Source: Roseovarius nanhaiticus (GTDB taxonomy: Bacteria > Pseudomonadota > Alphaproteobacteria > Rhodobacterales > Rhodobacteraceae). Taken from it: a stretch of 64,000 nucleotides of DNA. The translations under genes and the position numbers were made by a program. Of the stretch, positions 9,532 to 18,429 are shown in pieces (within the stretch, counting starts at the first letter, position 1; the number at the start of each line of letters is the position of its first letter). Under the pieces are notes generated by a model. The model saw only the letters and a list, made by a program, of their open reading frames with translations, was not told the DNA's origin and did no database searches. The stretch spans positions 248,001 through 312,000 of the forward strand of contig NZ_FTNV01000003.1 in the NCBI RefSeq assembly GCF_900156535.1, given 5' to 3'.

Positions 9532-10836
9532 ATGAGCGACAAGGCATCGCAACCTGGCATTAGCCGCGCCGAGGCGCAAGGCGTGCGTTATGCCGCCGAA
9601 CTGGAGGGCCACGTCAAATGGCTGGACTCCATCACTGGCGCGGCCTTGGGCGTTCTGGCCACGGCCTCAGGGATCTACACGTATCTTGGCGTCTCGTCGC
9701 TGCTGGACGATAACGGCGCGCTCAGCTTTTTCGCGGCCGCGTCCTATTCCATCGCCGTGTCGGTCGGCATCTTCGTCTTCTGGTCCTATCTCATGCGGCT
9801 TTTGCCTTCTGTGCGCAGCATGGCGTCGCGTATTGGTCTCCTGGTGTCGATGGGCATCGGCTCGCTGGCCATCATTGCCATGTCGTCGTGGCTGAACGCC
9901 GCGGCGTTGGCAGGATCGGCGGCGGTCGAGCAGCATCTGGCCAAGACGGTGCAGGACTATCAGGCGTCATTGGAGCAGGCGAACAGCATTGCCGTCTCGG
10001 CGCAGGGCCTTGAGCGGGACGTGGCCCGCGTGCGCCAATCCTTTGAGGATCTTAGCGCGCAGGAGGCGAGCGGGGATCTGTCGGGTCTTGCCGGGCGCGG
10101 CGCCGTGTTTCGCGTGCTCAGCCAGAAGGCGGACGAATTGCGCGGCCTCGAGGCGCAGATCGCCAGCCAGCAGCCGCTGGTCGAGGCGGCCTTTGCCGAG
10201 GGCAACGCGACGCTCAGCCGCATGCGCGCGCTGACTGTCGAGCCGGGCCCGGTCGAGCCGCGCTCGGTGCATTTTTCGGAAGAGGCAGTGCGTCTTGCAG
10301 GCCTGATCACCCAGCTGCGCCAGCTGTCGGTTGCGCCCTTGGTGTCACGCGCGGCACAGGATCTGGCGGCCTCCGTGGTCCTGCCCGAGCTGGACGGGCG
10401 CACCGGCGCCGCGCGCGAGGGGCAGCAAAGCACGATCGCTTCGGTGCTGGAGGTGCTGGGTCAGCGCGCCGCCACGCTGCGCAGTGCGGCGGATGCGGTG
10501 ATCGCCATGCCAGCCCCCGCCGACACCACCTATACGCCGATTTCCACGGCCGATGCGGTGATACGTTATGCGGGCAATTTCGCCCCCTCCTGGGCTGGCG
10601 CGATCGCGATTGACCTGCTGCCCGCCGTGCTCGTCTTTATCCTGATGGTGACCCAAGCGGCCATCCGGTCAGGGCGCGAGGGTGTCGGGATCGAGCAGAC
10701 GCTGACCCTGTCCGAACTGCGCGCCGCGATGATGGTGCTGCACGAGATGGATGAGGTCCGCCGCCCTGTGCCGCCCGTCCCAAGGCCGACACCGGCGGAT
10801 GCGCCCGCCAAGGGCAACGGCGCCAGTCCGACATGA
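9532..10836 (+). CDS. Four-span membrane protein with a long central coiled-coil-like domain
   Basis: A 434-residue protein starting at ATG 9532, behind AAGGAGAG (9519-9526). Three hydrophobic segments lie near residues 30-58, 65-92 and 102-127. About 240 mostly polar, helical residues follow, rich in Q, E and A with heptad-like spacing, and a fourth membrane segment (WAGAIAIDLLPAVLVFILMV) lies near residues 350-375. The C-terminal tail is proline-rich. No enzyme motif is recognised. The stop overlaps the start of the ClpP-like membrane protein by 4 bases, so the two proteins are probably partners at the inner membrane. Function unknown. Confidence 0.75.
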   Translation: MSDKASQPGISRAEAQGVRYAAELEGHVKWLDSITGAALGVLATASGIYTYLGVSSLLDDNGALSFFAAASYSIAVSVGIFVFWSYLMRLLPSVRSMASRIGLLVSMGIGSLAIIAMSSWLNAAALAGSAAVEQHLAKTVQDYQASLEQANSIAVSAQGLERDVARVRQSFEDLSAQEASGDLSGLAGRGAVFRVLSQKADELRGLEAQIASQQPLVEAAFAEGNATLSRMRALTVEPGPVEPRSVHFSEEAVRLAGLITQLRQLSVAPLVSRAAQDLAASVVLPELDGRTGAAREGQQSTIASVLEVLGQRAATLRSAADAVIAMPAPADTTYTPISTADAVIRYAGNFAPSWAGAIAIDLLPAVLVFILMVTQAAIRSGREGVGIEQTLTLSELRAAMMVLHEMDEVRRPVPPVPRPTPADAPAKGNGASPT

Positions 10837-11609
10837 GTGCGCGCGCCAAAAGCGGCTGGGACGTGCGGCGCGTGCTTTTCGCTGTGCTGGGCCTGCAACT
10901 GGGCATGGCAGCGCTGCTGGCCGGATCGGACGTGCTGGGTGCGCTGCCGCAGCTGTTGCGGCCCTCCAGCGCGCCCGGTTTTGACAGCCCCGTCGCGCCC
11001 GGCGATCAGACGCGCCGCTATGCGCCGCGCGACACGCCCCTGCCGGAGCGTGCCCCCGGCGCGCCCGAGCGGCCCTATCGCAACACCGGCGACATGCCCT
11101 CGCGCCTGGAGTTCGTGCGCGAGGGCGCCGCGCTGCGCCTCACCGGCACCATCGCGCCCGGCGATGACGCGCGTCTGGCCGAGCGGCTGGAGACCGAGGT
11201 GGGGCTGGAGCGTGTGGTTCTGAGCAGCCCCGGCGGATCGGTGCGCGACGCGCTGGAAATCGGGCGCGCCATTCGCGCGGCAGAGCTGGCGACCGAGGTG
11301 GAGGCGGATGACGTCTGCTTTTCGGCCTGCCCCTATGTGCTGGCCGCGGGCGTCACGCGCAGCGCCGGGGAAGGCGCGCAAGTGGGCGTGCACCAGCATT
11401 ACTTTGGCAAGAATACCGTTTTGCCCGCCTTCCTCGCGGTCGAGGATATCCAGCGCGGGCAGGGCGACGTGATGGAGTATCTGGACGGTATGGGCGTCGA
11501 CATCCGGCTCATGCGACCCGCGCTCGCCACTGGGCCGGATGATATCTACGTCCTTCTGCCCGAGGAATTGCGCGACTATCGTCTTGTGACGGGCGGCGCC
11601 GAGGACTAG
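10833..11609 (+). CDS. Membrane-anchored ClpP/SppA-like (crotonase-fold) protein
   Basis: A 258-residue protein. One N-terminal hydrophobic segment (VLFAVLGLQLGMAALLAGS, about residues 12-30) suggests an anchor with the rest in the periplasm. After a proline-rich linker comes a domain resembling the Clp protease subunit or COG3904 group: VVLSSPGGSVRDALEIG (oxyanion glycines) and DDVCFSACPYVLAAG, where the serine between two cysteines is in the position of the ClpP nucleophile. The His/Asp partners cannot be assigned with certainty. It is coupled (ATGA) to the upstream coiled-coil membrane protein. A membrane protease or scaffold is the likely role. Confidence 0.7.
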   Translation: MSARAKSGWDVRRVLFAVLGLQLGMAALLAGSDVLGALPQLLRPSSAPGFDSPVAPGDQTRRYAPRDTPLPERAPGAPERPYRNTGDMPSRLEFVREGAALRLTGTIAPGDDARLAERLETEVGLERVVLSSPGGSVRDALEIGRAIRAAELATEVEADDVCFSACPYVLAAGVTRSAGEGAQVGVHQHYFGKNTVLPAFLAVEDIQRGQGDVMEYLDGMGVDIRLMRPALATGPDDIYVLLPEELRDYRLVTGGAED

Positions 11610-11635
11610 CGCGGCGCCGATTTCACATCCTGCCC

Positions 11636-11666
11636 TTGACCTTCCAGCCAGTGGAACCCCTATGTC
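11636..11666 (+). promoter_or_regulatory. MerR/CueR-type promoter and operator of copA
   Basis: A -35 box TTGACC (11636-11641) and a -10-like TATGTC (11661-11666) are 19 bases apart, the overlong spacer typical of MerR-family promoters. Inside the spacer is the dyad TTCCA-GCCAG-TGGAA (11642-11656), close to the CueR/copper consensus (CCTTCC...GGAAGG). It lies 28 bases upstream of the copA start, and a CueR-like gene follows copA, so copper-dependent activation is a good inference. Confidence 0.75.
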
Positions 11667-11694
11667 CTGAAATATGAAGGCGCAGGAGCACATC

Positions 11695-14193
11695 ATGGCG
11701 AGCGACTCACTTTTTCGGATCAAGGTTCAGAACATGTCCTGCGGCGGCTGCGTGGGCCGGGTCGAGCGTGCTTTGAATGCGCTTGAGGGCGTTTCGGATG
11801 TCTCCGTAAACCTGGCCAGTGAAGGGGCGCAGATGCGGCTGGACCGGCCTGAGCGGGCTGGCGCGGCGATCGCCGCGCTGAAGGACGCAGGCTATCCGCC
11901 GCTGCAACAATCCGTGCGCCTCACCATTGAAAATATGTCCTGTGGCAGCTGCGTGGGGCGGGTCGAGCGCGCGCTGGCCGCCGTGCCGGGCGTGATGGGC
12001 GTGTCCGTGAACCTGGCCACCGAGACGGCCAGCGTGACCTACGCCGAGGGTGCGCTGGGCGTCTCTGACCTGCTGCGCGCAGCGGAGGAGGCGGGCTATC
12101 CGGCCACGCTGCCGGATGCGGCGCCGCCCGAGGAGGCCGGCGCGCGCAAGGCAGATGAGGCGCGCGGCCTGGCGCGCAAGGCGGCGCTGGCGGCTCTTCT
12201 GGCGCTGCCGGTCTTCTTGCTGGAAATGGGGGCGCATGTGGTGCCTGGCATGCACGCGCTGATCGGTCAGACCATCGGCCATCACACCAGTTGGTTGATC
12301 CAGTTTGCCTTGACCACGGCCATTCTGGTCGGACCGGGGCGCGCGTTTTACCTGCGCGGGTTCCCGGCACTGGTGCGCGGCGCGCCCGACATGAACAGCC
12401 TCGTCGCGCTGGGCACCTCGGCGGCCTATCTCTATTCGCTCGTGGCGCTGTTTGCGCCCGGCCTGTTGCCCGAGGCCGCGCGCGCGGTCTATTTCGAGGC
12501 GGCTGCGGTGATCGTTGTTCTGATCCTGCTGGGCCGCTGGATGGAGGCGCGCGCCAAGGGCCGCACCGGGGCCGCGATCCAGCGCCTTCTGGGTCTGCAG
12601 GCGCGCACCGCGCGCGTGATGGTCGACGGCGAAGCGCAAGACGTGCCTATCGAGGAGATCGGCACCGGCGCCATCCTGCTGGTCCGTCCGGGCGAGCGCA
12701 TCGCGGTTGACGGCGAGATCACCCAAGGCAGCGCCCGCATCGACGAGAGCATGATCACCGGCGAGCCGCTTCCCGTGGCGCGGACAGTGGGCGATCCGGT
12801 CATCGGCGGCACGGTCAACGGCGCGGGCAGCTTCCAGTTTCGCGCAACGCGTGTCGGCGCAGATACCGCGCTGGCGCAGATCATCCGCATGGTCGAGGAG
12901 GCGCAGGGCGCCAAACTGCCCGTGCAGGGATTGGTGGACCGTATCACACTCTGGTTCGTGCCGGCGATCTTGGCACTGGCGGTGCTGACGGTGCTGGTCT
13001 GGCTGTTGCTTGGCCCCGCCCCGGCGCTGCCTTATGCGCTGGTTGCGGGCGTGTCGGTCCTGATCATCGCCTGCCCCTGCGCGATGGGGCTGGCGACGCC
13101 GACCTCCATTATGGTCGGCACCGGCGCCGCTGCCGAGATGGGCGTGCTTTTCCGCAAGGGCAGCGCGCTGCAGGAACTGTCGGGTGCGAAAACCGTCGCG
13201 CTGGACAAGACGGGCACGGTGACCGAGGGCCGTCCCGCCTTGACCGATTTGGTGCTGGCGACAGGCTGGACCCGGGCCGAGATCCTGGGCCTTGTTGCGG
13301 CGGTCGAGGCGCAGTCCGAGCATCCCATTGCCGACGCCATCCTGCGCGCTGCCGAGGCCGAAGGCGCGCCGCGCCATGACGCGCATAGTTTTGAGGCAAT
13401 TCCGGGCCATGGCGCGCGTGCCCAGGTGGCAGGGCGCGATGTGCTGGTCGGGTCGGGCCGCCTGATGGCCCGTGAGGGGCTGGATCCGGGCGCTTTGGCA
13501 GACGCGGTGGCGGACCTCGCCGGACGCGGCCGCACGGCGCTTTACGCTGCGGTGGACGGGCAGGTTGCGGCGGTGATTGCCGTGGCCGATCCAGTCAAAC
13601 CCTCCAGCGCGGCGGCGATCCGGGCGTTGCGGGACCTGGGCCTGCGCGTTGCCATGATCACGGGCGATCAGCGCGAAACGGCAGAGGCCATTGCACGCGA
13701 GACCGGCATCGACGAGGTGATTGCCGACGTCCTGCCCGAGGGCAAGGTCGCCGCGGTGGAAAAGCTCCGCACCGCCGGCCCGGTCGCCTTCGTCGGCGAC
13801 GGTATCAACGATGCGCCGGCGCTGGCCCACGCGGATGTCGGTATCGCCATCGGCACCGGCACGGATGTGGCGATCGAATCCGCCGACGTGGTGCTCATGT
13901 CCGGCGATCTGCGCGGCGTGGTCAACGCGGTAACAGTCTCGACCCGCACGATGCGCAACATTCGGCAGAATCTTTTCTGGGCGTTTGGCTATAACGTGGC
14001 GCTGATCCCGGTGGCCGCGGGCGTGCTCTATCCCGCATTCGGTCTCTTGCTGTCGCCGGTGTTGGCGGCGGGGGCGATGGCGCTGAGCTCGGTCTTCGTG
14101 CTGGGCAATGCGCTGCGCCTGCGCCGCATGAGGCCTCAGATGCCCGAGAGCGCGGCAAGGACCGCGCCGGCCATCCCTCAGCCCGCAGAATAA
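11695..14193 (+). CDS. copA: Copper-exporting P1B-type ATPase
   Basis: Pumps Cu+ out of the cytoplasm at the cost of ATP. 832 residues. Two N-terminal heavy-metal domains carry CxxC sites (MSCGGC and MSCGSC). Membrane segments, the actuator TGEP, the intramembrane CPC ([10 protein letters not shown]), the phosphorylation site DKTGT, the SEHPIADA motif and [14 protein letters not shown] follow. The YN in the seventh span ([10 protein letters not shown]) and MALSS in the eighth fit the Cu+ subgroup P1B-1. I chose ATG 11695 because AGGAG lies 7 bases upstream; ATG 11674 is in frame but weaker. cueR follows after 12 bases. Confidence 0.95.
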   Translation: MASDSLFRIKVQNMSCGGCVGRVERALNALEGVSDVSVNLASEGAQMRLDRPERAGAAIAALKDAGYPPLQQSVRLTIENMSCGSCVGRVERALAAVPGVMGVSVNLATETASVTYAEGALGVSDLLRAAEEAGYPATLPDAAPPEEAGARKADEARGLARKAALAALLALPVFLLEMGAHVVPGMHALIGQTIGHHTSWLIQFALTTAILVGPGRAFYLRGFPALVRGAPDMNSLVALGTSAAYLYSLVALFAPGLLPEAARAVYFEAAAVIVVLILLGRWMEARAKGRTGAAIQRLLGLQARTARVMVDGEAQDVPIEEIGTGAILLVRPGERIAVDGEITQGSARIDESMITGEPLPVARTVGDPVIGGTVNGAGSFQFRATRVGADTALAQIIRMVEEAQGAKLPVQGLVDRITLWFVPAILALAVLTVLVWLLLGPAPALPYALVAGVSVLIIACPCAMGLATPTSIMVGTGAAAEMGVLFRKGSALQELSGAKTVALDKTGTVTEGRPALTDLVLATGWTRAEILGLVAAVEAQSEHPIADAILRAAEAEGAPRHDAHSFEAIPGHGARAQVAGRDVLVGSGRLMAREGLDPGALADAVADLAGRGRTALYAAVDGQVAAVIAVADPVKPSSAAAIRALRDLGLRVAMITGDQRETAEAIARETGIDEVIADVLPEGKVAAVEKLRTAGPVAFVGDGINDAPALAHADVGIAIGTGTDVAIESADVVLMSGDLRGVVNAVTVSTRTMRNIRQNLFWAFGYNVALIPVAAGVLYPAFGLLLSPVLAAGAMALSSVFVLGNALRLRRMRPQMPESAARTAPAIPQPAE

Positions 14194-14205
14194 GGACGCT
14201 TGCCC

Positions 14206-14592
14206 ATGAACATCTCTGACGTTGCGGCCCGCGCTGGCCTGCCACCCAAGACCATCCGCTATTACGAAGATATCGGCCTGATCAAACCGCAGCGCAGTGC
14301 CAACGGCTATCGCAGTTTTTGCGAGGCTGATGTTCACAAGTTGGCCTTTCTGGGCCGCGCCCGCGCGCTTGGCTTCAGCATCGAGGATTGCCGCAGTCTG
14401 ATGCGGCTCTATGAGGATCGCGGCCGGGAAAGCGCCGAGGTCAAGCAGATCGCCGAAGAGCACCTGAGCCATATCGACGCCAAGATCGCCGAGCTGTCGC
14501 AGATGCGCGCTACCTTGGCATCCTTGGTCGAGGCTTGCGCGGGGGATCACCGCCCTGACTGTCCGATCCTCGCCGATCTCGCGTCCAAGTAG
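14206..14592 (+). CDS. cueR: MerR-family copper-responsive regulator CueR
   Basis: A 128-residue MerR-family regulator: an N-terminal winged helix (MNISDVAARAGLPPKTIRYY), a dimerisation helix, and a C-terminal metal loop CAGDHRPDC, where two cysteines separated by seven residues match the Cu+/Ag+ site of CueR rather than the MerR or ZntR sites. Start ATG 14206, behind AAGGACG. It most likely activates the 19-base-spacer promoter in front of copA when copper is high. Placement 12 bases after copA suggests cotranscription and feedback. Confidence 0.92.
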   Translation: MNISDVAARAGLPPKTIRYYEDIGLIKPQRSANGYRSFCEADVHKLAFLGRARALGFSIEDCRSLMRLYEDRGRESAEVKQIAEEHLSHIDAKIAELSQMRATLASLVEACAGDHRPDCPILADLASK

Positions 14593-14681
14593 CGCGGCGC
14601 GCTGCACATTTGCTGAACGGCGCGAAGAGCGCGCGTGATCATGACCGCACCCGCCGCACGATAAAATTCGCAAAAATCGGA

Positions 14682-14699
14682 ACCCTCCAGCGCAGGAAC
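14682..14699 (+). promoter_or_regulatory. Possible second CueR-like operator
   Basis: The sequence ACCCTCCAGCGCAGGAAC resembles the copA operator half-sites (ACCTTCCAG...GGAAC), but the dyad is imperfect and the -35/-10 boxes around it are not convincing. It lies about 90 bases before the DUF305 membrane gene, whose copper link would make a shared regulator sensible. Weak candidate only. Confidence 0.3.
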
Positions 14700-14788
14700 A
14701 TGGTTTTCGCACCATAACCGCAAGCAATGTGCCGGTCGCGCCTGTCGGAATCGGCTGCTTGCGACTGTAAGCAAAAAGGGGGAGTGCC

Positions 14789-15661
14789 ATGTCCTATTGG
14801 AGATTTGCCGCAATGATCGCGACCTCGACGGTCGTGATGTTCATCCTGATGTATCTCAACACGTTTCTCTGGGACCATATTTTCTGGTCCGAGACGCGCG
14901 CCTATATGGCGATCCTCATGGGCGGCGTCATGGCGATCATCATGCTTGCCTTCATGCTATCGATGTATTCCAGCAAGGCGATCAATACCGCAATTTTCAT
15001 CGGCGCGGGTATCGCTGTCGCGGGCGCGCTGTCGCTGGTGCGCAGCCAAGTGACCGTGGGCGATACCAGTTACATGCGCGCGATGATCCCGCACCATTCC
15101 ATCGCGATCATGACCTCGGGCCGCGCGAATATCGAGGATGCCCGGGTGCGCAAACTGGCCGACGGAATCATCTTTGCGCAGGACAAGGAAATTGCCGAAA
15201 TGCGCTATCTCATCAACGAGATAGAGGCATCAGGCATTCAGACCGAAGCAGCGAGCGAGGCGCCGGCCCGGATTGTCAGCCTTGAGGATGCGCTCTCGAC
15301 CGCCAAGGTCGCCGGTCTGGATGCCGAATTCCTCGATCGCGCCGAGATCGCTCAGCTTTTCCCCGACGGTGCGGCTTGCACATTCAATTATACCACGCAA
15401 AGCCCTGCCTCCCTCGCGATTGGCGAGGTCGAGGGCGCCACCTCAGCCCTCGTGAAACTCAGCGGTGATTTGGTGCAGTTGGAGGCGGATGGTGCGGGCC
15501 AGACGTTTCGCGCGGATGGGATCATGGCGCGCCTGACCGCAGCGGATGACGCGGCGGACCTTGCGCAAACCGGAACCAAGCCTGTCGAGGCGAATTTGGT
15601 TCTGGAACTCGAGGCAGGCCTGACGGCGGGCTATCGCGGCTTTTACAGCTGCCGCAGCTGA
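14789..15661 (+). CDS. Membrane DUF305 protein with a C-terminal extension
   Basis: A 290-residue protein starting at ATG 14789 behind GGGGGAG. About three hydrophobic segments occupy residues 5-90, followed by a DUF305-type segment: YMRAMIPHHSIAIMTSG (a histidine pair, common in DUF305) and VRKLADGIIFAQDKEIAEM. The C-terminal about 130 residues form a soluble domain with a conserved-looking AACTFNYTTQSPASLAI and a final YSCRS. DUF305 proteins are often found beside copper resistance genes, and here the gene lies between cueR and a glutaredoxin-MauE fusion. A periplasmic copper-binding role is likely but not shown. Confidence 0.8.
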   Translation: MSYWRFAAMIATSTVVMFILMYLNTFLWDHIFWSETRAYMAILMGGVMAIIMLAFMLSMYSSKAINTAIFIGAGIAVAGALSLVRSQVTVGDTSYMRAMIPHHSIAIMTSGRANIEDARVRKLADGIIFAQDKEIAEMRYLINEIEASGIQTEAASEAPARIVSLEDALSTAKVAGLDAEFLDRAEIAQLFPDGAACTFNYTTQSPASLAIGEVEGATSALVKLSGDLVQLEADGAGQTFRADGIMARLTAADDAADLAQTGTKPVEANLVLELEAGLTAGYRGFYSCRS

Positions 15662-15691
15662 CACCTCAGACATCACGTGAAAGGAGATCCT

Positions 15692-16459
15692 ATGCCAAAG
15701 GACAGTGCCAAAACAGCCAAACTCTACCGAATGGTCATGCCCGGCCACCTTTGCCCTTTCGGCCTCAAGTCCAAGGACTTGCTGGAGCGCGAGGGATACG
15801 AGGTCGAGGATCACCCTCTCGAAACACGCGAGGAAACCGACGCTTTCATGGAGCGCCACGGCGTAGAGACAACGCCGCAGACCTGGATCGGTGATGAGCG
15901 CATCGGCGGCTATGACGAGCTGCGCGTGCATTTCGGCCTCGACAAGCCAGAGGCGGAGCGTTCGGGCACGTCTTACCGGCCGGTCATCGCCATCTTCGCC
16001 GTGGCCTTCCTCATGGCGCTCGGCCTGTCATGGTTCAGCTTCGACAGCGTGCTGACCCTGCGCGGGTTCGAGTGGTTCATCGCCATTTCGATGTGCTTTC
16101 TGGCCGTGCAGAAACTTCAGGATGTCGAAAGCTTCTCGACCATGTTCCTCAATTACGATCTGCTCGCGCGCCGCTGGGTGCGCTACGGCTATGTCTACCC
16201 CTATGCCGAGGCTTTTGCCGGGATCTTGATGGTTGCGGGCGCGCTCACATGGCTCTCTGCGCCGGTCGCGCTCTTTGTCGGCACGGTCGGCGCCGCGTCG
16301 GTGTTCAAGGCTGTCTATATTGACAAGCGCGAGCTGAAATGCGCCTGCGTGGGCGGAGACAGCAACGTGCCGCTGGGCTTTGTGTCGCTGACCGAGAACC
16401 TCATGATGATGGCCATGGGTATCTGGATGCCACTCAAGATCTACGTCCTGGGCTGGTAG
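15692..16459 (+). CDS. Glutaredoxin-MauE/DoxX fusion membrane protein
   Basis: A 255-residue protein; start ATG 15692 behind AAGGAG (15681-15686). Residues 10-85 are a glutaredoxin-like domain with CPFG (monothiol-type CPxG), cis-proline GVETTPQTWIG and a GGYDEL segment. Four membrane helices of the MauE/DoxX type follow (about 95-250), with a CAC pair in ELKCACVGGDSNVPLG near residue 210. MauE-like proteins take part in electron or thiol transfer for periplasmic proteins. It follows the DUF305 gene by 30 bases and probably shares its operon. A cysteine-mediated copper or disulfide role is inferred. Confidence 0.8.
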   Translation: MPKDSAKTAKLYRMVMPGHLCPFGLKSKDLLEREGYEVEDHPLETREETDAFMERHGVETTPQTWIGDERIGGYDELRVHFGLDKPEAERSGTSYRPVIAIFAVAFLMALGLSWFSFDSVLTLRGFEWFIAISMCFLAVQKLQDVESFSTMFLNYDLLARRWVRYGYVYPYAEAFAGILMVAGALTWLSAPVALFVGTVGAASVFKAVYIDKRELKCACVGGDSNVPLGFVSLTENLMMMAMGIWMPLKIYVLGW

Positions 16460-16472
16460 GCGCGCGGCGCCG

Positions 16473-17105
16473 CTATTGCAGGCGCAGCCCGCTCAGCGAC
16501 GCGCGGATCGCGCTGCCCGTGTCGTCGCTATCCGCCGACAGTGCGAGCCCCACCAGCGACGTGGCGTTACCGCCGAAAGCGCGGGTGTAATCGCGCGCCA
16601 GATCGACGCTCTCGCTGTGCTGCCCAGTGCCCGCCCCCCGCAATACGATGGTGCGACCGCGGGCGCCCAGATAGGGGGATTGCAAAAGCGCACCGCGCGC
16701 CGACGCACCGCCATGAACGTACATCAGCACGCGCGCCTCATCGACCTTCAAAAGGCGCGTGATGCTGGCTCCCTGATTTTGGCGTGCGATCTCTGCGGGC
16801 ATGAAGACGAAGTAGACCGACAGGTTTCTGTCATCGCCGCCCTTGCGGTCAAGTGCCGTGGGCGGGACGCTGTCTGAGACCGACCAGGTCCACGAAGCGG
16901 TGCGCGTATCCCACTCTGCCTCGGGCAGGGCCGTCCAGATCATCGAGGCGGTCCCGTCCGACGCCACATTGACCGCGTCGCGCCCCTGCGCCCAGGTGTT
17001 CGAGGAAAAGAGCGAGAATTTCTGCTCGGTCCAGCCGCCCAGATGTTGGGCGGCGGAAGGCAAGGGCGCCGCGGCAAGCATGCAGGCGAGGATCAGGCGT
17101 TTCAT
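16473..17105 (-). CDS. DUF3047 exported protein
   Basis: A 210-residue protein with an N-terminal signal peptide (MKRLILACMLAAAPLPSAAQ). Start ATG 17105; further upstream the frame is open but the sequence there looks non-coding. The body resembles DUF3047: W(T)W.VSDSVPP, KGGDDRNLSVYFVF and a terminal domain. This family is widespread in proteobacteria with no assigned function. It converges on the glutaredoxin-MauE gene with 13 bases between the stops. Periplasmic location is inferred from the signal. Confidence 0.75.
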   Translation of the reverse strand: MKRLILACMLAAAPLPSAAQHLGGWTEQKFSLFSSNTWAQGRDAVNVASDGTASMIWTALPEAEWDTRTASWTWSVSDSVPPTALDRKGGDDRNLSVYFVFMPAEIARQNQGASITRLLKVDEARVLMYVHGGASARGALLQSPYLGARGRTIVLRGAGTGQHSESVDLARDYTRAFGGNATSLVGLALSADSDDTGSAIRASLSGLRLQ

Positions 17106-17200
17106 GAAGTTCCTTTCGAGGATCAAAGGCAAAGTGTTGCCGTCACGTTCCGCCAAATTGCCCACTATTGCTACCGGCCTCGCGCGATTGTCATCCAAAC

Positions 17201-17298
17201 GGAGCGCGCCCGCTATCTGGCGTGCGCGCTCCGTGCAGGAGTATTCGCAGAACAATGAAAGACGGGTGCGCCCCTGTTTCATCTTGGCAAAAATACTC
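17201..17298. repeat. Facing pair of 3'-end repeats, copies 2 and 3
   Basis: On the plus strand a hairpin GGAGCGCGC/GCGCGCTCC (17201-17232, 14-base loop) is followed by GGAGTATTCGCAGAACAATG and AAAG (17238-17261). On the minus strand a second copy runs 17298 to 17277 (GAGTATTTTTGCCAAGATG and AAA), just past the UPF0173 stop. The two copies face each other with 15 bases between. No plus-strand gene ends in front of the first copy, so it is unexplained as a simple terminator. Confidence 0.55.
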
Positions 17299-17309
17299 AA
17301 ATACCGCCC

Positions 17310-18002
17310 TCAGAGGTCGATCGCCTGCATCACTTCGGGCTCGATCACGTCCACGCCGGGCAGGGCCGCCACCAGCGCCTCGGCGGATTGCTCCAGCGCG
17401 TCGAAGGTCCGGTAGTGGCAAGGGATGACCGTTTTGAAATCGAAAAAGGTCTTGGCCGCATAGGCGGCGCGGCGCATGTCCATGGTGAAATGCCCGCCCG
17501 CGCAGAGAATACCGATTTCGGGTTGGTGCAGGTCGTGAAAGACCTTCATGTCGGCCATCACGTCCGTGTCGCCGCTGACATAGATGGTGCGCCCCTCATA
17601 TTCGATCATGTAGCCGCATTCGCTGCCGGGCACATGGGGGCCGTCCTTGCCGGGAAAGCTGCTGGAATGGGTGGCGTGAACCATCGTCACGCTTACTCCG
17701 CCCAAATCAACGGTGCCGCCCTTGTTGAAGCCGACGGTCTCGATGCCCTCGTTCTCGGCCCAGTGGTTCATCAGATCGAACTGCCCCACCACTGGCACGC
17801 TCAGCTTGCGCGCCAGATCCAGCGTGTCGCTGGCATGGTCGAAATGGGCATGGGTCAGCAGGATATGCGTTGCGCCGTGCGTCGCTTCTTTGTGCCTCTC
17901 TTCGGGCAGCATCGGGTTGCCGTTGAGCCAAGGGTCGATCAGCAGGGTCTGCCCACCCCATTCGATGCGAAATGAGCTATGTCCGAGCCAGATGATCTTC
18001 AT
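17310..18002 (-). CDS. Metal-dependent hydrolase, UPF0173 (MBL fold)
   Basis: A 230-residue metallo-beta-lactamase-fold protein; start ATG 18002 (MKIIWLGHSSF). The Zn motif LTHAHFDHASD lies around residue 50, with later metal ligands in VSGDTD and VIPCHYRTFD. UPF0173 proteins are described as hydrolases without a firm substrate. The gene is divergent from gatC with 139 bases between starts. The family assignment is strong and the role open. Confidence 0.88.
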   Translation of the reverse strand: MKIIWLGHSSFRIEWGGQTLLIDPWLNGNPMLPEERHKEATHGATHILLTHAHFDHASDTLDLARKLSVPVVGQFDLMNHWAENEGIETVGFNKGGTVDLGGVSVTMVHATHSSSFPGKDGPHVPGSECGYMIEYEGRTIYVSGDTDVMADMKVFHDLHQPEIGILCAGGHFTMDMRRAAYAAKTFFDFKTVIPCHYRTFDALEQSAEALVAALPGVDVIEPEVMQAIDL

Positions 18003-18141
18003 GTGAATTTTCCTATGTCGTTCCGCCGCTACGCTATCACAGCGCAGCGCCTGTGCCACCGGTTCCCCGGCGACGCTTGCGCTGCGGGCGGGGCGGCGGT
18101 AAATGCGGAACGGAAATGCCCTGACCCGAAGGATCGCACCA

Positions 18142-18429
18142 ATGTCCATCGATACCGCAACCGCCGCCCGCGTGGCCAAACTGGCGCGGATCCGCGTCGA
18201 AGAGGATGCGCTGCCCGCGCTCGCGGATGAGTTCAACACCATCCTCGGGTTCATCGAGCAGCTGGGGGAAGTCGATGTCGAGGGCGTCGAGCCGATGGTT
18301 TCGGTCACGCCCATGCGTCTGCCGCGCCGCGCGGACGAGGTGACGGATGGCAATCAGCAGGGCAAGGTCCTGTCGAATGCGCCGGATGCGCGCGAAGGCT
18401 TTTTCGCCGTGCCGAAGGTGGTGGAATGA
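18142..18429 (+). CDS. gatC: Asp-tRNA(Asn)/Glu-tRNA(Gln) amidotransferase subunit C
   Basis: A 95-residue subunit that stabilises GatA-GatB during transamidation of misacylated Glu-tRNA(Gln) or Asp-tRNA(Asn). Start ATG 18142 ([17 protein letters not shown]) is behind a weak GAAGGA. Family features: the N-terminal helix with [14 protein letters not shown], and [21 protein letters not shown] near the end. The stop overlaps the gatA start by 4 bases. gatB is not in the window. Confidence 0.94.
   Translation: MSIDTATAARVAKLARIRVEEDALPALADEFNTILGFIEQLGEVDVEGVEPMVSVTPMRLPRRADEVTDGNQQGKVLSNAPDAREGFFAVPKVVE

Noticed and set aside
11707..14790. Very long open frame on the minus strand opposite copA
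   Set aside because: It lies antisense to a clear copA/cueR pair and has no recognisable domain; open antisense frames are common in GC-rich DNA.
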